DNA of 64,000 nt from Taudactylus pleione (GCA_031769625.1 JAUIMM010000887.1:74501-138500); one strand, 5' to 3'. Counted from the stretch's first letter, positions 33,550-45,490 are shown. The notes: generated from the letters alone by a model not told the origin. Numbers and translations are program-made.

Positions 33550-34696
33550 TTATGATTTCCAGTGACTACTCCTAGTAAGCCATCTAGAACTCAGGCTACA
33601 AGGTCTTCTGCCACTAACAACTGCCCATTGTTCCCTTAGAGGTTAATTGCTCACCAGTACTTAGGCGGCCATCTGGGCTTACTGCTCAGAGTAGTAGTAG
33701 CTTACAGGGGTGTCGACTGGAATCCTGTGATGAGGGAAAGAGTCTTGTACAGGAAAATCAATGGTATAGTTTAGAGAGATGCGGTTTGCGTGCCAATGGT
33801 GTGCTGATGATGCGGCAAATGTGCTGATGGTGCAGCAAGAGTCGATGGTAGGAAGCTGATAATGAGTGCTGCGGCTTTGAGAGTCGATGGTGCAGCAAAT
33901 GTGCCAATGATGTGGCAAATGTGCCAACAGTGTGGCTTGTGTACCGATGGTGCAGCAATAGCCAATGGTAGACAGTTAATAGGAGATGCTGTGGTTTTGG
34001 GAGCCGATGGTGTGGCAAATGTGCTGATGATGCAGCAAATATGCCGATGGTGTGGCTTGTGTGCCAATGGTGTGGCAATAGCTGATGGTAGACAGTTAAA
34101 TAGTAGAAGCTGCGACTTTGGGAGCCAATGGTGCGGCAAGTGTGCCAATGATGCGGCAAAGGTGCCACTGGTGTGGATTGTGTGCTGATGGCAGAGTTGT
34201 TAGTAGGTGCTGCAGCTTTGAGAGCTGATGGCAGCGTGGTAGTATTGGTGCAGCTAGGGAGCCGTAGAAGAAGCTGGAAAGCCGAGGACAGCACAGAAGC
34301 TGCTGGTGCGGCAAGAGCCAATGGTAGAGGAGTAGGTAGTCTGTGCTGCGGCTTGGAGAGCCAATGGCAGCACAATGGCATAGGTGCCATAGGGAAGCTT
34401 GAGAGCTGGGGACAGCACAGAAGTTGCTATGCAAAAAACAAAATCTTTACCATGAGGAAGAACAGAATGCTGACAATGCAACCGAGCCGAGGGGAACCCA
34501 CAGATATGATATAGCCAGCGAGGTGGCAAAAGACCAGTGTGTTGAAATACGAATACCATCCAATCATGCTGTGCTATGGATAGTATGTCACTTCCTGAGG
34601 CATGCCAATCGCCAAGCAACCGACGGTGCTGGAACAATAGCATCAGTAAGAGGTAAACTGCTAGAAGAAAACAAGTTGTGACCATGACTTGTAACA
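33550..34696 (-). repeat. 3' LTR of chromovirus with internal VNTR
   Basis: Matches the split 5' LTR. The plus-strand left edge TTATGATTTCCAGTGAC lacks the first TG seen at 38850. Positions 33790-34200 are degenerate tandem units of 15-21 bp (GATGGTG(C/T)GGCAA(A/G)TGTGC). The right edge ends CTTGTAACA. Confidence 0.85.
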
Positions 34697-34709
34697 GTAG
34701 CCCCACCCT

Positions 34710-37700
34710 TAATGTGGGGTTGAAGAACCCCCAGAACCTGGTTTGTCTGGGAAACCTCTGAAGAAATTTCTCTTTAACCTGGGAGCATGTAGAGCAGTTT
34801 CAGGAACCCAGGAACATTCCACCTGTCCATAGCCCTTCCATTGAACCAAGAACTGCAGATGACCCCTGGAAATTCTAGCTTTCAAGATCTTCTCTACTAT
34901 AAACTCGTGTTGACCGTGGACCACAACTGAAGCAGGCCCAGATGAGAACCTAGGTTTGAACTTGACTGAACAGAAGACCAGCTTGAGCAAGGAACAGTGG
35001 AAGGTATTGTTGATACGGAGAGAGTTGGGTAATTGAAGTTTGAAGGCTACCTGGCTCACCTGTGAAATGATACGAAATGGACCAATGAACCAAGGACCCA
35101 ATTTCTGAGTAGGTTGGCGGAGTTTGATGTTTTTGGTGGAGAGCCAAACGAAGTCACCTTTCTTAAATTCACATGACCTCTGATGCTTGTCAGCAGAATT
35201 TTTGGAGAGGAGAGATACTTCCAGAAGGCTTTAATGAACCTTACTCCAAATATGGCGGAGCCGAGAGACAGAAGGTGCCGATGGTGAACTGGAGTCAAAA
35301 GAGTTTTCCCTCGGATGTTGCCCTGTGACACAAAAGAATGGGGATACCTAAGATGCAGAATGACATGAATTGTTACAAGCAAACTCAGCAAGCGGTAGAT
35401 GGGATACCCAGTCATTATGACACTTGGAGACATAACAGTGTAGATATTGCTCCAGACACTGGTTAACGCACTCAATTTGTCAATTAAACTGCGGATGATA
35501 CCCTAAAGAAAGGCTAAGGTCAGTGCCCAAGGAAGCACAGAAAGTTCTCCAGAACTGTGCCACAAATTATGTTCCTCGATCTGACACGATATCCATTGGT
35601 AAGCCATGTAAACGAAAGATATGTTGGAGAAACAGGCCGGAGAGTTCTTTGGCAGAAGGGAGTTTTGGTAATGGTATGAAGTGTGGCATTTTACTAAAAC
35701 GGTCCACCACCATCCAGATCACGGAACATCGAGCAGACCTTGGGAGGTCGACGATAAAATCCATGGTGATGTGAGTCCAGGGACTCCTAGGTATGGAAAG
35801 AGGAAGTAACAGACCTGAAGGAGCTGTCCGAGGTGTCTTATTCTGGGCACAGACCTCACATGCCAGGACAAACTCACGCACATCCTTGGTCAACGAAGGC
35901 CACCAAACAGAGCAAGAAAGCATCTCTAAGGTCTTACTGATGCCTGGGTGACCAAAAGCTCGACAAGCATGAAAATCCAGTAGAACTGATCTTCTAAATT
36001 TTTCTGGAATGAACAGAAGACCAGAAGGTTTATCAGGAGGTGACTGATTGAAAGGCCCAAATGAGATCAGCTAGATTTTGGGTGTGGTCACAGTGGAAGA
36101 AGGAGTCCAGAATGATAGCTTTATCTGTCCTGGAGACCTGTTGTATAGGTTCAAAGCTCCTGGATAGGGCATCAGCCTTGATGTTCTTTGAACCAGGATG
36201 GAAGGAGATGAGAAAGTTGAACTGGGTAAAAAATAATGCCCAACGTGCTTGCCACAAGTTCAACCTTTTTGCAGACTGAATATAAGACAGGTTCTTGTGG
36301 TCAGTATGAACCGTGATCTGATGTTTCGCCCCCTCTAACCAGTGTCTCCAGTCCTCGAATGCCAATTTAATTTCCAACAACTCCCGATTTCCCACATCAT
36401 AGTTGCGCTCCACTGAGGTGAATTTGCAAAAAAAAAGCACAAGGGTGCAATTTATTATCTGCAAAATCTTTCTGAGAATGGCTCCAGCTCCAACTTCCGA
36501 GGCATCCACTTCAAGGATGAACAGAAGAACTGGGGGCTGAGTGAATGCGATCTTAAGAGCTGAGAAAGACTGGATTGCTTTGGCGGACCAATTAAAGGTG
36601 TCTGCTCCTTTTTTGGTTAATTCAACAATGGGCACAATGATGGTGGAAAAAGATCAGATGAATCTGCGGTAATAGTTGGAGAAACCGAGGAAGCGCTGGA
36701 TCGCTTTGAGGGAAGATAGCTGGACCCACTTTTGAATAGCCTCCACTTTACTTGGATCCATGGAGAATCCTTGGGAAGAGATGACATAGCCACGGAAGGA
36801 AATCTGGTTGACATCAAAATCACATTTCTCCAGTTTAGCATAGAGATGGTTTTCCCGTAGTTTTTGAAGACCTAGTCATACATGCTGATGATATTTGTCC
36901 AAAGACTGAGAAATGAGTATGTCATCCAGATACACAACAACAAATACCCATAGGAATTCCCGAAGGGCATCATTGATGAGATCCTGAAAGACTGCCGAAG
37001 AAGAAGCCGAATGGCATGACCAGGTACGCATAGTGTCCAGAATGGGTACTAAAGGCCGTCTTCCACTCATCTCCACTTCTGATTCGGATGAGGTTGTATG
37101 CTCCTCGTAGGTCAATCTTTGAAGAAATGTGGGCCTGGCGCAGCTGATCAAAGAGTACCGAGATGAGAGGCAGTGGGTAGGAGTTTTTAATGGTGATATT
37201 GTTTAAACCCCTGCAATCAATACAGGGTTTGAGAGATCCGTCCTTCTTCTCCACAAAGAAGAAACTCGCTCCCACTAGTGACTTAGAGGGATGAATAAAT
37301 CCATTGGCCAAGGCATCCTCGATGTAATCCCTCATGGCTTTATCCTCTGGAATGGCTTTTGAGTAATTTGGCAACCGGTATTAAATTGATGGCACAATCG
37401 TAAGCCCAGTGTGGAGGGAGGACATCTGCCAGCTGTTTGAAAAAAACAGGCGAAATCTCAATGCTGAAGTGGGATGGCCGGAGAAACCTGGGCAACTGCA
37501 GGTTGAACTGTCCGAACAGGGAGTGGTAGATTTCAGGTCTGACAGGCATGGCTCCGTTTTATGATTTCCTTGGAGGACCAATATACTATGGGGTTATGAT
37601 CCCTGAGCCAGGGGAGACCGAGAATGACAGGGGCCAAGGGACAATGGAGGAGATAGAAAGACATGGTCTCTGAATGCAAAATTCCGACTGACAAACGGAG

Positions 37701-37850
37701 ATGAGGCGTTTTAAATCTAACATGACCTGACGAAATCAATCCTCCATCCAGACCATAGATTGGGATTTTCTGATCCAAAGGGATAGCTGGTACACCCAGT
37801 TTGTGGAAGAAAAGGAAATCCATGAAGTTGGCAGCCGCCCCACTATCCAA
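34710..37850 (-). pseudogene. Chromovirus pol: protease, RT, RNase H, integrase, chromodomain
   Basis: Reading on the minus strand: protease MDSGAAANFMDF near 37850; RT with [20 protein letters not shown] and [20 protein letters not shown], then a frame change at about 37010 and the catalytic YLDD near 36925; RNase H with VHTDHKNLSY and PGSKNIKADALSRSF (36635-36033); integrase with a HHCC zinc region (CEVCAQNK near 35860) and core MDFIVDLPRSARCS and VSDRG followed by a TAA stop at about 35568 where CAA is expected. The C-terminal chromodomain EFIVEKILKARISRGHLQFL (about 34830-34900) defines a chromovirus, whose integrase tail is thought to target marked chromatin. Several stops and frame changes inactivate it. 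Confidence 0.92.
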
Positions 37851-37959
37851 AAATGCTGAAGTATTCAGAGTGGATTAGCTAGTTGAATGGCTGCTGGAAC
37901 TAGCACTGAGTTTTTGGAGGAAATGGGAGCCAGGCCTAAGTGCAATTCCTCCCAAACAC

Positions 37960-38787
37960 CTAGGCCTTGCCTTTTACCAGTTTGAGCGGACAATTATTCA
38001 TGGTATGCTCCTTGTCTCCGCAATACATACAGAGGCATCTTCTGCATCTCTCTTCAGGTGATAGGCGAGATGCAGCAATCTGCATAGGCTCTTCTGTGTC
38101 CGAAGGTGGAACCCAAATCAGAGAACGAGGTGACCTGGTGGGAAGGTTCTGTTCTCATCTTCATTCCCGTAGACACTGGTCAATCCTAATGGCCTGTTGC
38201 ATGAGATCATCCAAGGACTCAGAAGGAGTATGTTGAACGAGGATTTCCTTGATGGCCTCAGAAAGACGGAGACGGTATTGGCTGCGTAGAGCCAGATCAT
38301 TCCAACCCGAGTCGGTTGCCCATCTGCAGAACTCTGAGGAGTATTCTTCCGCTGCCTTCTGACCCTGTTTGAGGGAATTCAATTTAGACTAAGCCAGAGC
38401 AGTTCAGTCTGGGTCATCATACAATAGGCCCAAGGTCGTGAAGAAGGCATCAACGGTCTGTAATGCAGCAAGGGTTGAGGGCAATCCAAAGGCCCAAGTC
38501 TGTGGATGCCCCTGAAGGAGAGAGATTACCAGTCCCACTAGTTGCAACTGCATCCCTGAAGAGACTGGACGAAGCCTAAAGTAAAATTTGCAACTTTCGC
38601 GGAAGCTTAAAAACTGTCAGCAATCCCCATATAACCGATCTGGCACGTTCATTTTCGGTTCTTGGAGAGGAACTGGAAGAACAGGAGAACGGCTCTCTTC
38701 AACACTTAAGGAGAGCTCCTGGACCTTCTGGGTGAGAACTTGAATTTGAGCTGCAAGCACCTGGGCAGGGTTCTGCACCTGTTCCAT
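37960..38787 (-). pseudogene. Chromovirus gag with CCHC zinc knuckle (broken)
   Basis: Start at 38787: MEQVQNPAQVLAAQIQVLTQ, a coiled-coil-like N-terminus. The capsid region continues to LNSLKQGQKAAEEYSSEFC (from 38382) and SLDDLMQQAIRIDQCLRE. The nucleocapsid end has CMYCGDKEHTMNNC, a proper C-x2-C-x4-H-x4-C knuckle, then a stop at about 37960. Two in-frame stops near 38390-38410 and a frame change inactivate it. Confidence 0.85.
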
Positions 38788-39260
38788 GTTAGCCGAAGCT
38801 ATCAGTCTAATATACTCTTTCTTACACTATTATTTTGGGCCAACTATAATGTTATGATTTCCAGTGACCACTCCTAGTAAGCCATCTTTAACTCAGACCA
38901 GTGGTCGAAGTGGGAATTTTGAAGAGGGGTATGGGGATCCAGTTTATGTGCAAAAAAAATGGGCATGGTCAATGCATCATGGGGGTGTGGCTATGTGTCA
39001 AGAGGGGTGTGGCCTCTCGAAACGAGGGCGTCATGCGTCCATCTCTCATTCTTTCTTTCAAGCTTTGCACCTCTCATCCCCTCCTTCCATTTCTCACCTT
39101 TTGCACTTCTCACTCCCTTCTTCCATCTGTTTGTAACCTCCTGCATCTCTCACTCTCTGCTTTCTTTTCTCATCCCTTGTACCTTTTACTGTCTCCTTTT
39201 CTCTTCCACTCCCTATAGACAGTCACTGAATGCTATAGACAGATCATACACCGCTCATTG

Positions 39261-39717
39261 GGGCCTGATTCAGACCCGCTCGCAAGTGGGTCAATTGTTA
39301 GGCAGTGCGCACTGCAAGTGTGCGAGCCCCGGAGCGAGCGTACAAAGCACTAGCTCCGGCACTCGCATCCAAAAGGGGTGGCTGTCGATGGGGCGGGGGG
39401 GTGGCTGGGCAAATGGAGGCCATTTGTGGGTGGCCCTACTGACATCACTCATGATGTCAGTAGGTGGACTTCCTGCTCTATTAGAGCAGGAAGTCCACTG
39501 GGGTTTGCAGCAATGAGACCCTACCGCAAGGGTCTCGTCGCAAGCCCGATGGTCGCAATGGTCTTGACCATCGTGACCATCACCTGGCCGCTCGCATAAG
39601 CTTTGGGTGGTGACCCACAGCTATGCGAGTGGCCAGGAGGCTGCAACTAAAAAAACAAGCACCCGCCCTGATTCAGAGCGAGCGCTCGCTTTTTGCGAGC
39701 ACCTCTGAATCTGGCCC
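39261..39717. mobile_element. Harbinger-type MITE with hairpin string
   Basis: Ends GGGCCTGATTCAGACC and CTCTGAATCTGGCCC. The interior has five consecutive hairpins: ACTGACATCA/TGATGTCAGT, GGACTTCCTGCTC/GAGCAGGAAGTCC, GAGACCCT/AGGGTCTC, GATGGTCGCAATGGTC/GACCATCGTGACCATC and GGGTGG-TGACCC-type arms within CTCGCATA...TATGCGAG. The same series occurs at 44964, 47610 and 50978. Confidence 0.85.
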
Positions 39718-40910
39718 ATAGTACATATGGGCCATACTCATTACATGCCTCACTGCAATATGCCTGGAATAGCTGGAAGAAGAGGGATCTCACGGGCTGT
39801 ACAGAGGCCATGTTCACATTATCACAGGTAGAGCCAGCAGTGCAGCGTTATATTGTCCTGCACAGGGCCGGCAGCGCCCCGCTGTATACAGGACAGCTCC
39901 AACTTCCCGCAGATGCTGCTGCGCACACACTTACTCCGGGCACACAGCTAGAAGGAAGATGCTGTAAATAGGATGGGAACGCTCCCTGTGCTGTGTCAGA
40001 CTGAGGGTTCTGGGAGTAGTAGATAGTTACTAGGCTCAATCCATGCACAGTCTCAGTCTAGTGGATGTTAATCATGATTGTGCATGCAGCGTAATTAAGC
40101 ATCGTGACGTTTTGTAGAGCAACTAAAAATTCAGGGGGGGACTGAATAAATATAAATAATCCGTTAGGCGCCCATTACTTTAAACATCTCCCAGTGTAAT
40201 TGAATTACCCCCATAGGTTTTGCAAGAAGAATTCTAAAACAAAAATACATAGGCCGTGCATGAAAAAAATAAAAATACAGTCCAGATTGGGGACAATTCA
40301 ATTAAACATGATGTGAATAGCACAGGGAAATAGTTCCCGGAGCTATTCAACTGTTTCCCCCGCGCCCGACACTTTTGGTCGGGAAATGCCAGTTAGTGCG
40401 CCTTAAGCCAGGTGTTTAAGTTCACTAACCAGCATTTTCAAAATAAAGTGCCCGTTGCGATGTTGTCAGCACCTCACTAAACTGAAAAACAGCATCGTGG
40501 ACTCCACTTTAGTTGGATTTCTGGAGAGTACAAGCATAAATCCTTTAGTTAGGTTTAATAGTGCTGTCAATTGAATAGCTCTGGGACCAAATTCCCGTCT
40601 CTATTCAACATCACACTTAACTGAATTGCCCTCAATAGCACCAATAGGAAAATAAGGAAAGACATAGGCTACAGGAACAAAACAGACACACACACATTGG
40701 CACCAATAGGAAAATTTTGTGGGGCACACAGGGATAATGAGGCACACAGAGGTAATGAGGCACAGGATACGGTTAATATCCCTGCAAAGGGGATGCCGGC
40801 ACTTAAAATACCGGCACCAGAATCCTGACACCTGCCAGGGTCACAGCGCCGGCATCCCAAAGGTAAGTAGTGGGGTTAGGGGGAAGCTAAGGCACTAGGG
40901 GGGAGTGTAA

Positions 40911-41232
40911 AGGTGCCTACACACTTGGCGATGTGCACCCGATCCCATGATGTGTACGATTTCCCTTGAAACTCCTCCCCGGCATCTCTGCACACGATTT
41001 GGTGTTTAAAGTGTCCAATTTACAAACAATCTATCGTGCATCAAGACTTCTTCCAGTGCATTGGGTCCCAGATTGGCAGATCTGAAGATGCGATGTGTGA
41101 CCAGCAGGGACGCACATCGCATTGTGATCGTGAGTGGGCACTCACGATTTGGGCATATTTTACACGATCTGTCATTTCGATGCGTCGGAATCGGCCAGAT
41201 CGGGTAAAATATCGCCAAGTGTGTAGGCACCT
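40911..41232. mobile_element. TAA-flanked Harbinger-like MITE
   Basis: The ends AGGTGCCTACACACTTGGCG and CGCCAAGTGTGTAGGCACCT are perfect inverted repeats of at least 20 bp. TAA lies at 40908-40910 and 41233-41235. Confidence 0.9.
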
Positions 41233-41235
41233 TAA

Positions 41236-41593
41236 AGGTTCGTACACACTGGGCGATAAAGTAGACGACTGAACGATAACGATATCGTTATCGTTCAGTC
41301 GTCCACTTTATCGTCCATTTTTAACCCCAAAAAGATGAACGATGACAACGACGCGCATTCCTGCGGGTCGTTCGTCATTATTGTTCATCGGGCTGACATG
41401 CAGGCCAACCTGACGATCTCGTCAGGTTGCTGCATGTCAGGGAATGGGGGAGAGAGCCCGGCGCTGAACGATATCGTTAATGATATCGTTCAGCGGCTGT
41501 GCTCAGTGTCATGAACGACATTGAGCACAGCCTGCCGGGGACAACACTATACGATATCGCTCAGGGAGCATATCGTGTAGTGTGTACCCACCA
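41236..41593. mobile_element. TAA-flanked MITE abutting the previous one
   Basis: The left end AGGTTCGTACACACTGGGCG follows directly on the TAA that closes the preceding MITE. The right end TAGTGTGTACCCACCA is followed by TAA (41594-41596). Near the left end is a palindrome of about 58 bp centred on GATATC (41257-41315). A second GATATCGTTA/TAACGATATC pair lies at 41468-41490. Confidence 0.85.
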
Positions 41594-43587
41594 TAAGTTT
41601 TAGGTTGCGGTGAGAGGGAAGTTAAGTTTAGGCCTTAGGAGGGTTGGGCTAGGAAGAGGGGTAGGGTTAGGATACCTATCATCACGTATCGGTATCCTAA
41701 CCCTGTCGGGATGCCGGCATTGGGATTTTGACTGCCGGGATCCCAAGTGCTGGCATCCTGTACCCAACCCTGAGGCAAACGGGTAGCGAGGCACATAGGG
41801 GGTAGCGAAGCGCACAGGGGAGGTAGGGCACACACTAAAACTAAATAATAGCTTAAATCTTGTATTACTCACCAGTTGCTGCTGTCACATAGCTGTGGAG
41901 GAAGCTGGCTGAGGGATCCATCCAGAGCAATGAAGCAGGGAGAAGTGCAGTGGCACCAACAGCTGTACTAGGAATGGGAGGCTTGCCCCCTGCAGTGGAA
42001 CCATGCTTCAGGGCACCTTCAGCCAGCTGACAATCCATTCCCCCTCATCGCGGAGGCCAGTATGAGGAGCTGTCAGCTGTGACTCCTGTGGCTATCAGGT
42101 TGTCACAGAAACCAGCGGGGGATGGGCACACACAGGCTGCCAATGCCAGACTCTGCACCATTACAAGCTGCATGTGCAGAGACCTTCCGGCGGGGGCAGG
42201 TACCTGGCAACGTGGGCGGGCTGGCGGCGGTGGTACACTACAACCGGCAAGGTACTGTACAAGCTCTGCAGCACTGCAGAGACCTTGAGAAGGAGGACAG
42301 CTCCGGGCATCTGGCACATGCAGGCTGCGGGCGGACACCCAGCAGACGAGGGAGGCATGCGGGGGCCGGGTGTTCATCTACTGACTCAGAACACGCCAGA
42401 CTACCAGCGGGGGACGGGCGGCACACGTGGCCGGATGGGCGGGAGCTGCAGTGAGAGACAGCCCAGGGTTTTCACTGAGCCAGCCGTATACACATACACA
42501 CTTGCGGCTGACTTAGGAGGCTGTCCTAGTGGGCGGAGACCCACGCTGCCCTCTCTCCATTGAATTAGAGAGAATGAAAAATCTTAATTGCTTGAGGTGC
42601 CGGTATGCTATAACGTTGTATACCGGCACACTTCGAGCACTGACTCAGACTATGAGGTCTTCTGTCACTAACAACCATCCATTGTTCCCTTAGAGGTTAA
42701 TTGCTCACCAGTACTTAGGCAGCCACCTGGACTTACTGCTCGGAGTAGTAGCAGCTTACAGGGGTGTCGACTGGAATCCTGTGATGAGGGAAATAGTCTT
42801 GTACTAGAAGACTCAATAGTATAGTTTAGAGAGATGCGGTTTGCATACCGATGGTGTGGCCAATGTGCCATTGATGCAGCAAATGTGCCGATGGTGTGGC
42901 AAGAGCCAATGAAAGGAAGCTGATAATGAGTGCTGCAGCTTTGAGAGTCGATGGTGCAGCAAATGTGCCGATGATGCGGAAAATGTGCCGATGGTCTGGC
43001 TTGTGTGCTGATGGTGCGGCAATAGCCTATGGTGGACAGTTAATAGGAGATGCTGTGGCTTTGGGAACTGATGGTGCGGCAAATGTGCTGATGGTGCAGC
43101 GTGTGCCAATGGTGTGGCAATAGCCAATGGTAGATAGTTAATAGTTGATGCTGTGGCGTTGGGAGCTGATGGTGCGGCAAGTGTGCCGATGATGAGGCAA
43201 AGGTGCCACTGGTGAGCTTGTGTGCCGATGGCAGAGTTGGTAGTAGGTGCTGCGGCTTTGAACGCTGATGGAGCGGCAAATGTGCTGATGGTGTGGCTTG
43301 TGTGCCGATGGTGTGGCAATAGTCGGTGGTAGATAGTAAATAGATGATGCTGTGGCTTTGGGAGCCGATGGTGTGGCAGGTGTGCTGATGATGTGGCAAA
43401 GGTGCCAGTAGTGCGGCTTGTGTGCCGATGGCAACGTTGGTAGTAGGTGCTGCGGCTTTGAGAGCTGATGGTAGCGTGGTAGTATTGGTGCGGCTAGGGA
43501 GCCGTAGAAGAAGCTGGAGAGTCAAGGACAGCACGGAAGCTGCAGGTGCGACAAAGGTGGCAAAGGTGCAGCAAGAGCCATTGTAGA

Positions 43588-44246
43588 GGATAAGAAATAA
43601 AAATGAAAAAATATTCTGCGCTGTGAAAATAGAGCAGCTCAGTATAAATAGATTTCTAAGATGTTGTTAAAATACGAGCGCTGCAAGTATGTGTCTAAAA
43701 CTGTGAAAATTGTTAGTAGGTATTGTGTCAATAACGTATCTATAAAATTGTTTCAACAAGAAATATATAAATAGATGTTATATGACATAATATGTGTCAA
43801 ATAGAGCACTTTAAAACATATAAAACATATGAAAAATAAAAGCATGTGCTTTTTATAAAGCAATATGTTGTTTATAGCTCTTTTGAGGTATTAGTTGGAG
43901 AGTCCGTCAGTCTATGTGCAGCAGATGAGCAGCGCAGCTCACAGTGAGGCCAAAACAACGGAGGTAGCGATGTTCACTAACTTTCCCTATCTTACCTCCT
44001 AGGCCTCCTCTGTGATGCGGCAGGTCTTCTCCTTGCTGCTGCTGTGGCCGTGTGCTGGAAAACCCGCTTGTGGTGTTTGTCACCCGGGACAGGTGGTGTG
44101 ACGTCACCCGCTTCCGTGCACAGTGCGGCTCCTGTATTGCTGGATGTTAGCTGGACTTTGGTACTCTCTCCGCTTTCTCCAACGCGTTTGATACCCTCCT
44201 ATTTTTTCAAGGATGGGGTGCTTCCAAACTTCTGCCCTTTTTATCT
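43588..44246. other. Unassigned 659-bp replacement within the 5' LTR
   Basis: Starts AAGAAATAAAAATG and ends near CTTTTTATCTTGAACC. It contains CCAACGCGTTTGATACCC, a word I associate loosely with dispersed amphibian repeats. Ends and class could not be determined. Confidence 0.4.
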
Positions 44247-44455
44247 TGAACCCACAGATATGCTATAGTCGGCAAGGCGGCAAAAGACCAGTGTGTTGCA
44301 ATACGAATACCATCCAATGATGCTGTGCTATGGATAGCATGTCACTTCCTGAGGCCTGCCGATCACCTAGCAAACGACGGCACTGGAACAATAGCGTCAG
44401 TAAGAGGTAAACTGCTAGGAGAAAACAAGTTGAGACCGCAACTTGTAACAAAGTC

Positions 44456-44963
44456 ATTATGTGTCTCTGTGTTCCCCTCCCCTCCTGTCATTGTGTGTTT
44501 CTCTCTGTGTTCCCCCCTCCCTTGTTAAATGTCAGCTGCCCTCACCTATGTCTGGATGAGCTGGCAAAAGGTGAGGCCAGGCAGGTGCTGGGGGTCTTCT
44601 TCCTGTCAGGACACATGATGTCACGCTCCCAGCAGCAAAGTAGGATGTGCAGGCCCATGGTGCTTGACGGCACAATGGCGACTCTGACTCTGTGGCGGTG
44701 CAATGGTGGGCGGGATTGGTACGCTGCCCTGGCCAGCGACGCCTTCCTCTGCTGAGCCAGCCACAGTGCCTAGAGCATGTGCTCGCTCTCCCCGCCCACG
44801 CTATGCCACTACTACCTAAAGCCTTATTCCACTAAAGATTATTATAAGAGGACTCATAGTGCCTTTGGTATACAAGTAATATTGCAGTACAACCATGATC
44901 CCCATTCTGGATGCTAGTTATAGAAAGTAGTTTTATTGTCTGTACTGTTTGTGCAGAGACTAT
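44456..44963. other. No gene seen
   Basis: Continuation of the pyrimidine-rich host repeat that precedes the chromovirus at 33545, then a GC-rich segment without supported coding. Confidence 0.5.
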
Positions 44964-45490
44964 GGGGGTCATTCAGACCCACTCGCGAGCGGCAGTACGC
45001 TCGCAAGTGGGTCGATGTTCCCCACTGCGCATGCGCACGACGGAGGGAGCTCCGTCGTGTGCATGCGCGAGACCTGGCGAGCGATGGGCTTTCCATCGCT
45101 CGGGGTCTAGCACCAAAGGGGGCGTGCTGTCGATGTTGATTGACACGGCAGGCGTGCCTGCCAGACGGAGGCGCACCCATGGTAACGCCTACCGTCTGAA
45201 GCCGGCCCCACTGACATCACTAGTGATGTCAGTGGGAGTGATTTTGGCTCTGATAGAGCCAAAATCACTCCTGGCCTTGCGGCTGGGAAACCCGACCGCA
45301 GGGTTTCCCTCGCAAGTCCGATGGTCGCGATGGTCAAGACCATCGCGACCATCTTTTTGCACGCTCGTATATGCTGTGGGTGGTGACCCACAGCTATACG
45401 AGCGTCCAGGAGGACGCTCCATTTTAATGGAGGAGGGCCCCGATTCAGAGCGAGCGCTCTGGTCAGAGCGTCCGGCTCTGAATCAGGGCC
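44964..45490. mobile_element. Harbinger-type MITE with five-hairpin string (best preserved)
   Basis: Ends GGGGGTCATTCAGACC and GGCTCTGAATCAGGGCC. Hairpins in order: ACTGACATCAC-TAGTGATGTCAGT (45211-45234), GAGTGATTTTGGCTC/GAGCCAAAATCACTC (about 45236-45271), GGAAACCC/GGGTTTCC (about 45287-45309), GATGGTCGCGATGGTC/GACCATCGCGACCATC (45319-45352), and GCTCGTATA/TATACGAGC enclosing GTGGGT/ACCCAC (45363-45405). Stem mismatches are very few. Confidence 0.88.

Larger units (their letters stand above)
38899..42642. mobile_element. 3.7-kb non-autonomous hAT-like element
   Basis: The ends CAGTGGTCGAAGTGGG and CACACTTCGAGCACTG are inverted with about 13 of 16 matches. ACTCAGAC flanks both sides exactly (38891-38898 and 42643-42650), the 8-bp duplication of hAT. 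No transposase is recognisable. It contains three MITEs (39261, 40911, 41236). CG-rich blocks near 42100-42450 have frames with no recognised protein. Confidence 0.88.
33550..44450 (-). mobile_element. Ty3/gypsy chromovirus with both LTRs, interrupted
   Basis: The 3' LTR is on the left (33550-34696) and the 5' LTR on the right (38850-44450, interrupted). Flanking CAGTC (33545-33549) and AAGTC (44451-44455) are a 4-of-5 target duplication, and the host pyrimidine-rich sequence resumes at 44456. The purine-rich stretch AAGGGTGGGGC (minus strand, about 34698-34715) before the 3' LTR is a good polypurine tract. Gag, protease, RT, RNase H, integrase and a C-terminal chromodomain are all present but damaged. 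Sequence just inside the 5' LTR (TTATAGTTGGCCC, minus) does not give a primer-site match I recognise. Confidence 0.9.
38850..44450 (-). repeat. 5' LTR of chromovirus, split by a hAT element and altered internally
   Basis: LTR sequence is present at 38850-38898 and 42651-44450. Between them sits a 3744-bp hAT element. Positions 42840-43560 are the GATGGTGCGGCAA VNTR, longer than in the 3' LTR. At 43588-44246, 659 bp unrelated to the 3' LTR replaces about 164 bp of it. Confidence 0.85.

Noticed and set aside
33758..34434. Long minus-strand frames rich in His, Pro and Thr (210 and 125 codons) and their relatives at 42813-43534
   Set aside because: They come from the VNTR within the chromovirus LTRs and occur in several frames at once.
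42045..42563. Several overlapping GC-rich frames of 60-130 codons
   Set aside because: Open on both strands at once because of base composition within the non-autonomous hAT; no domain or conserved start.
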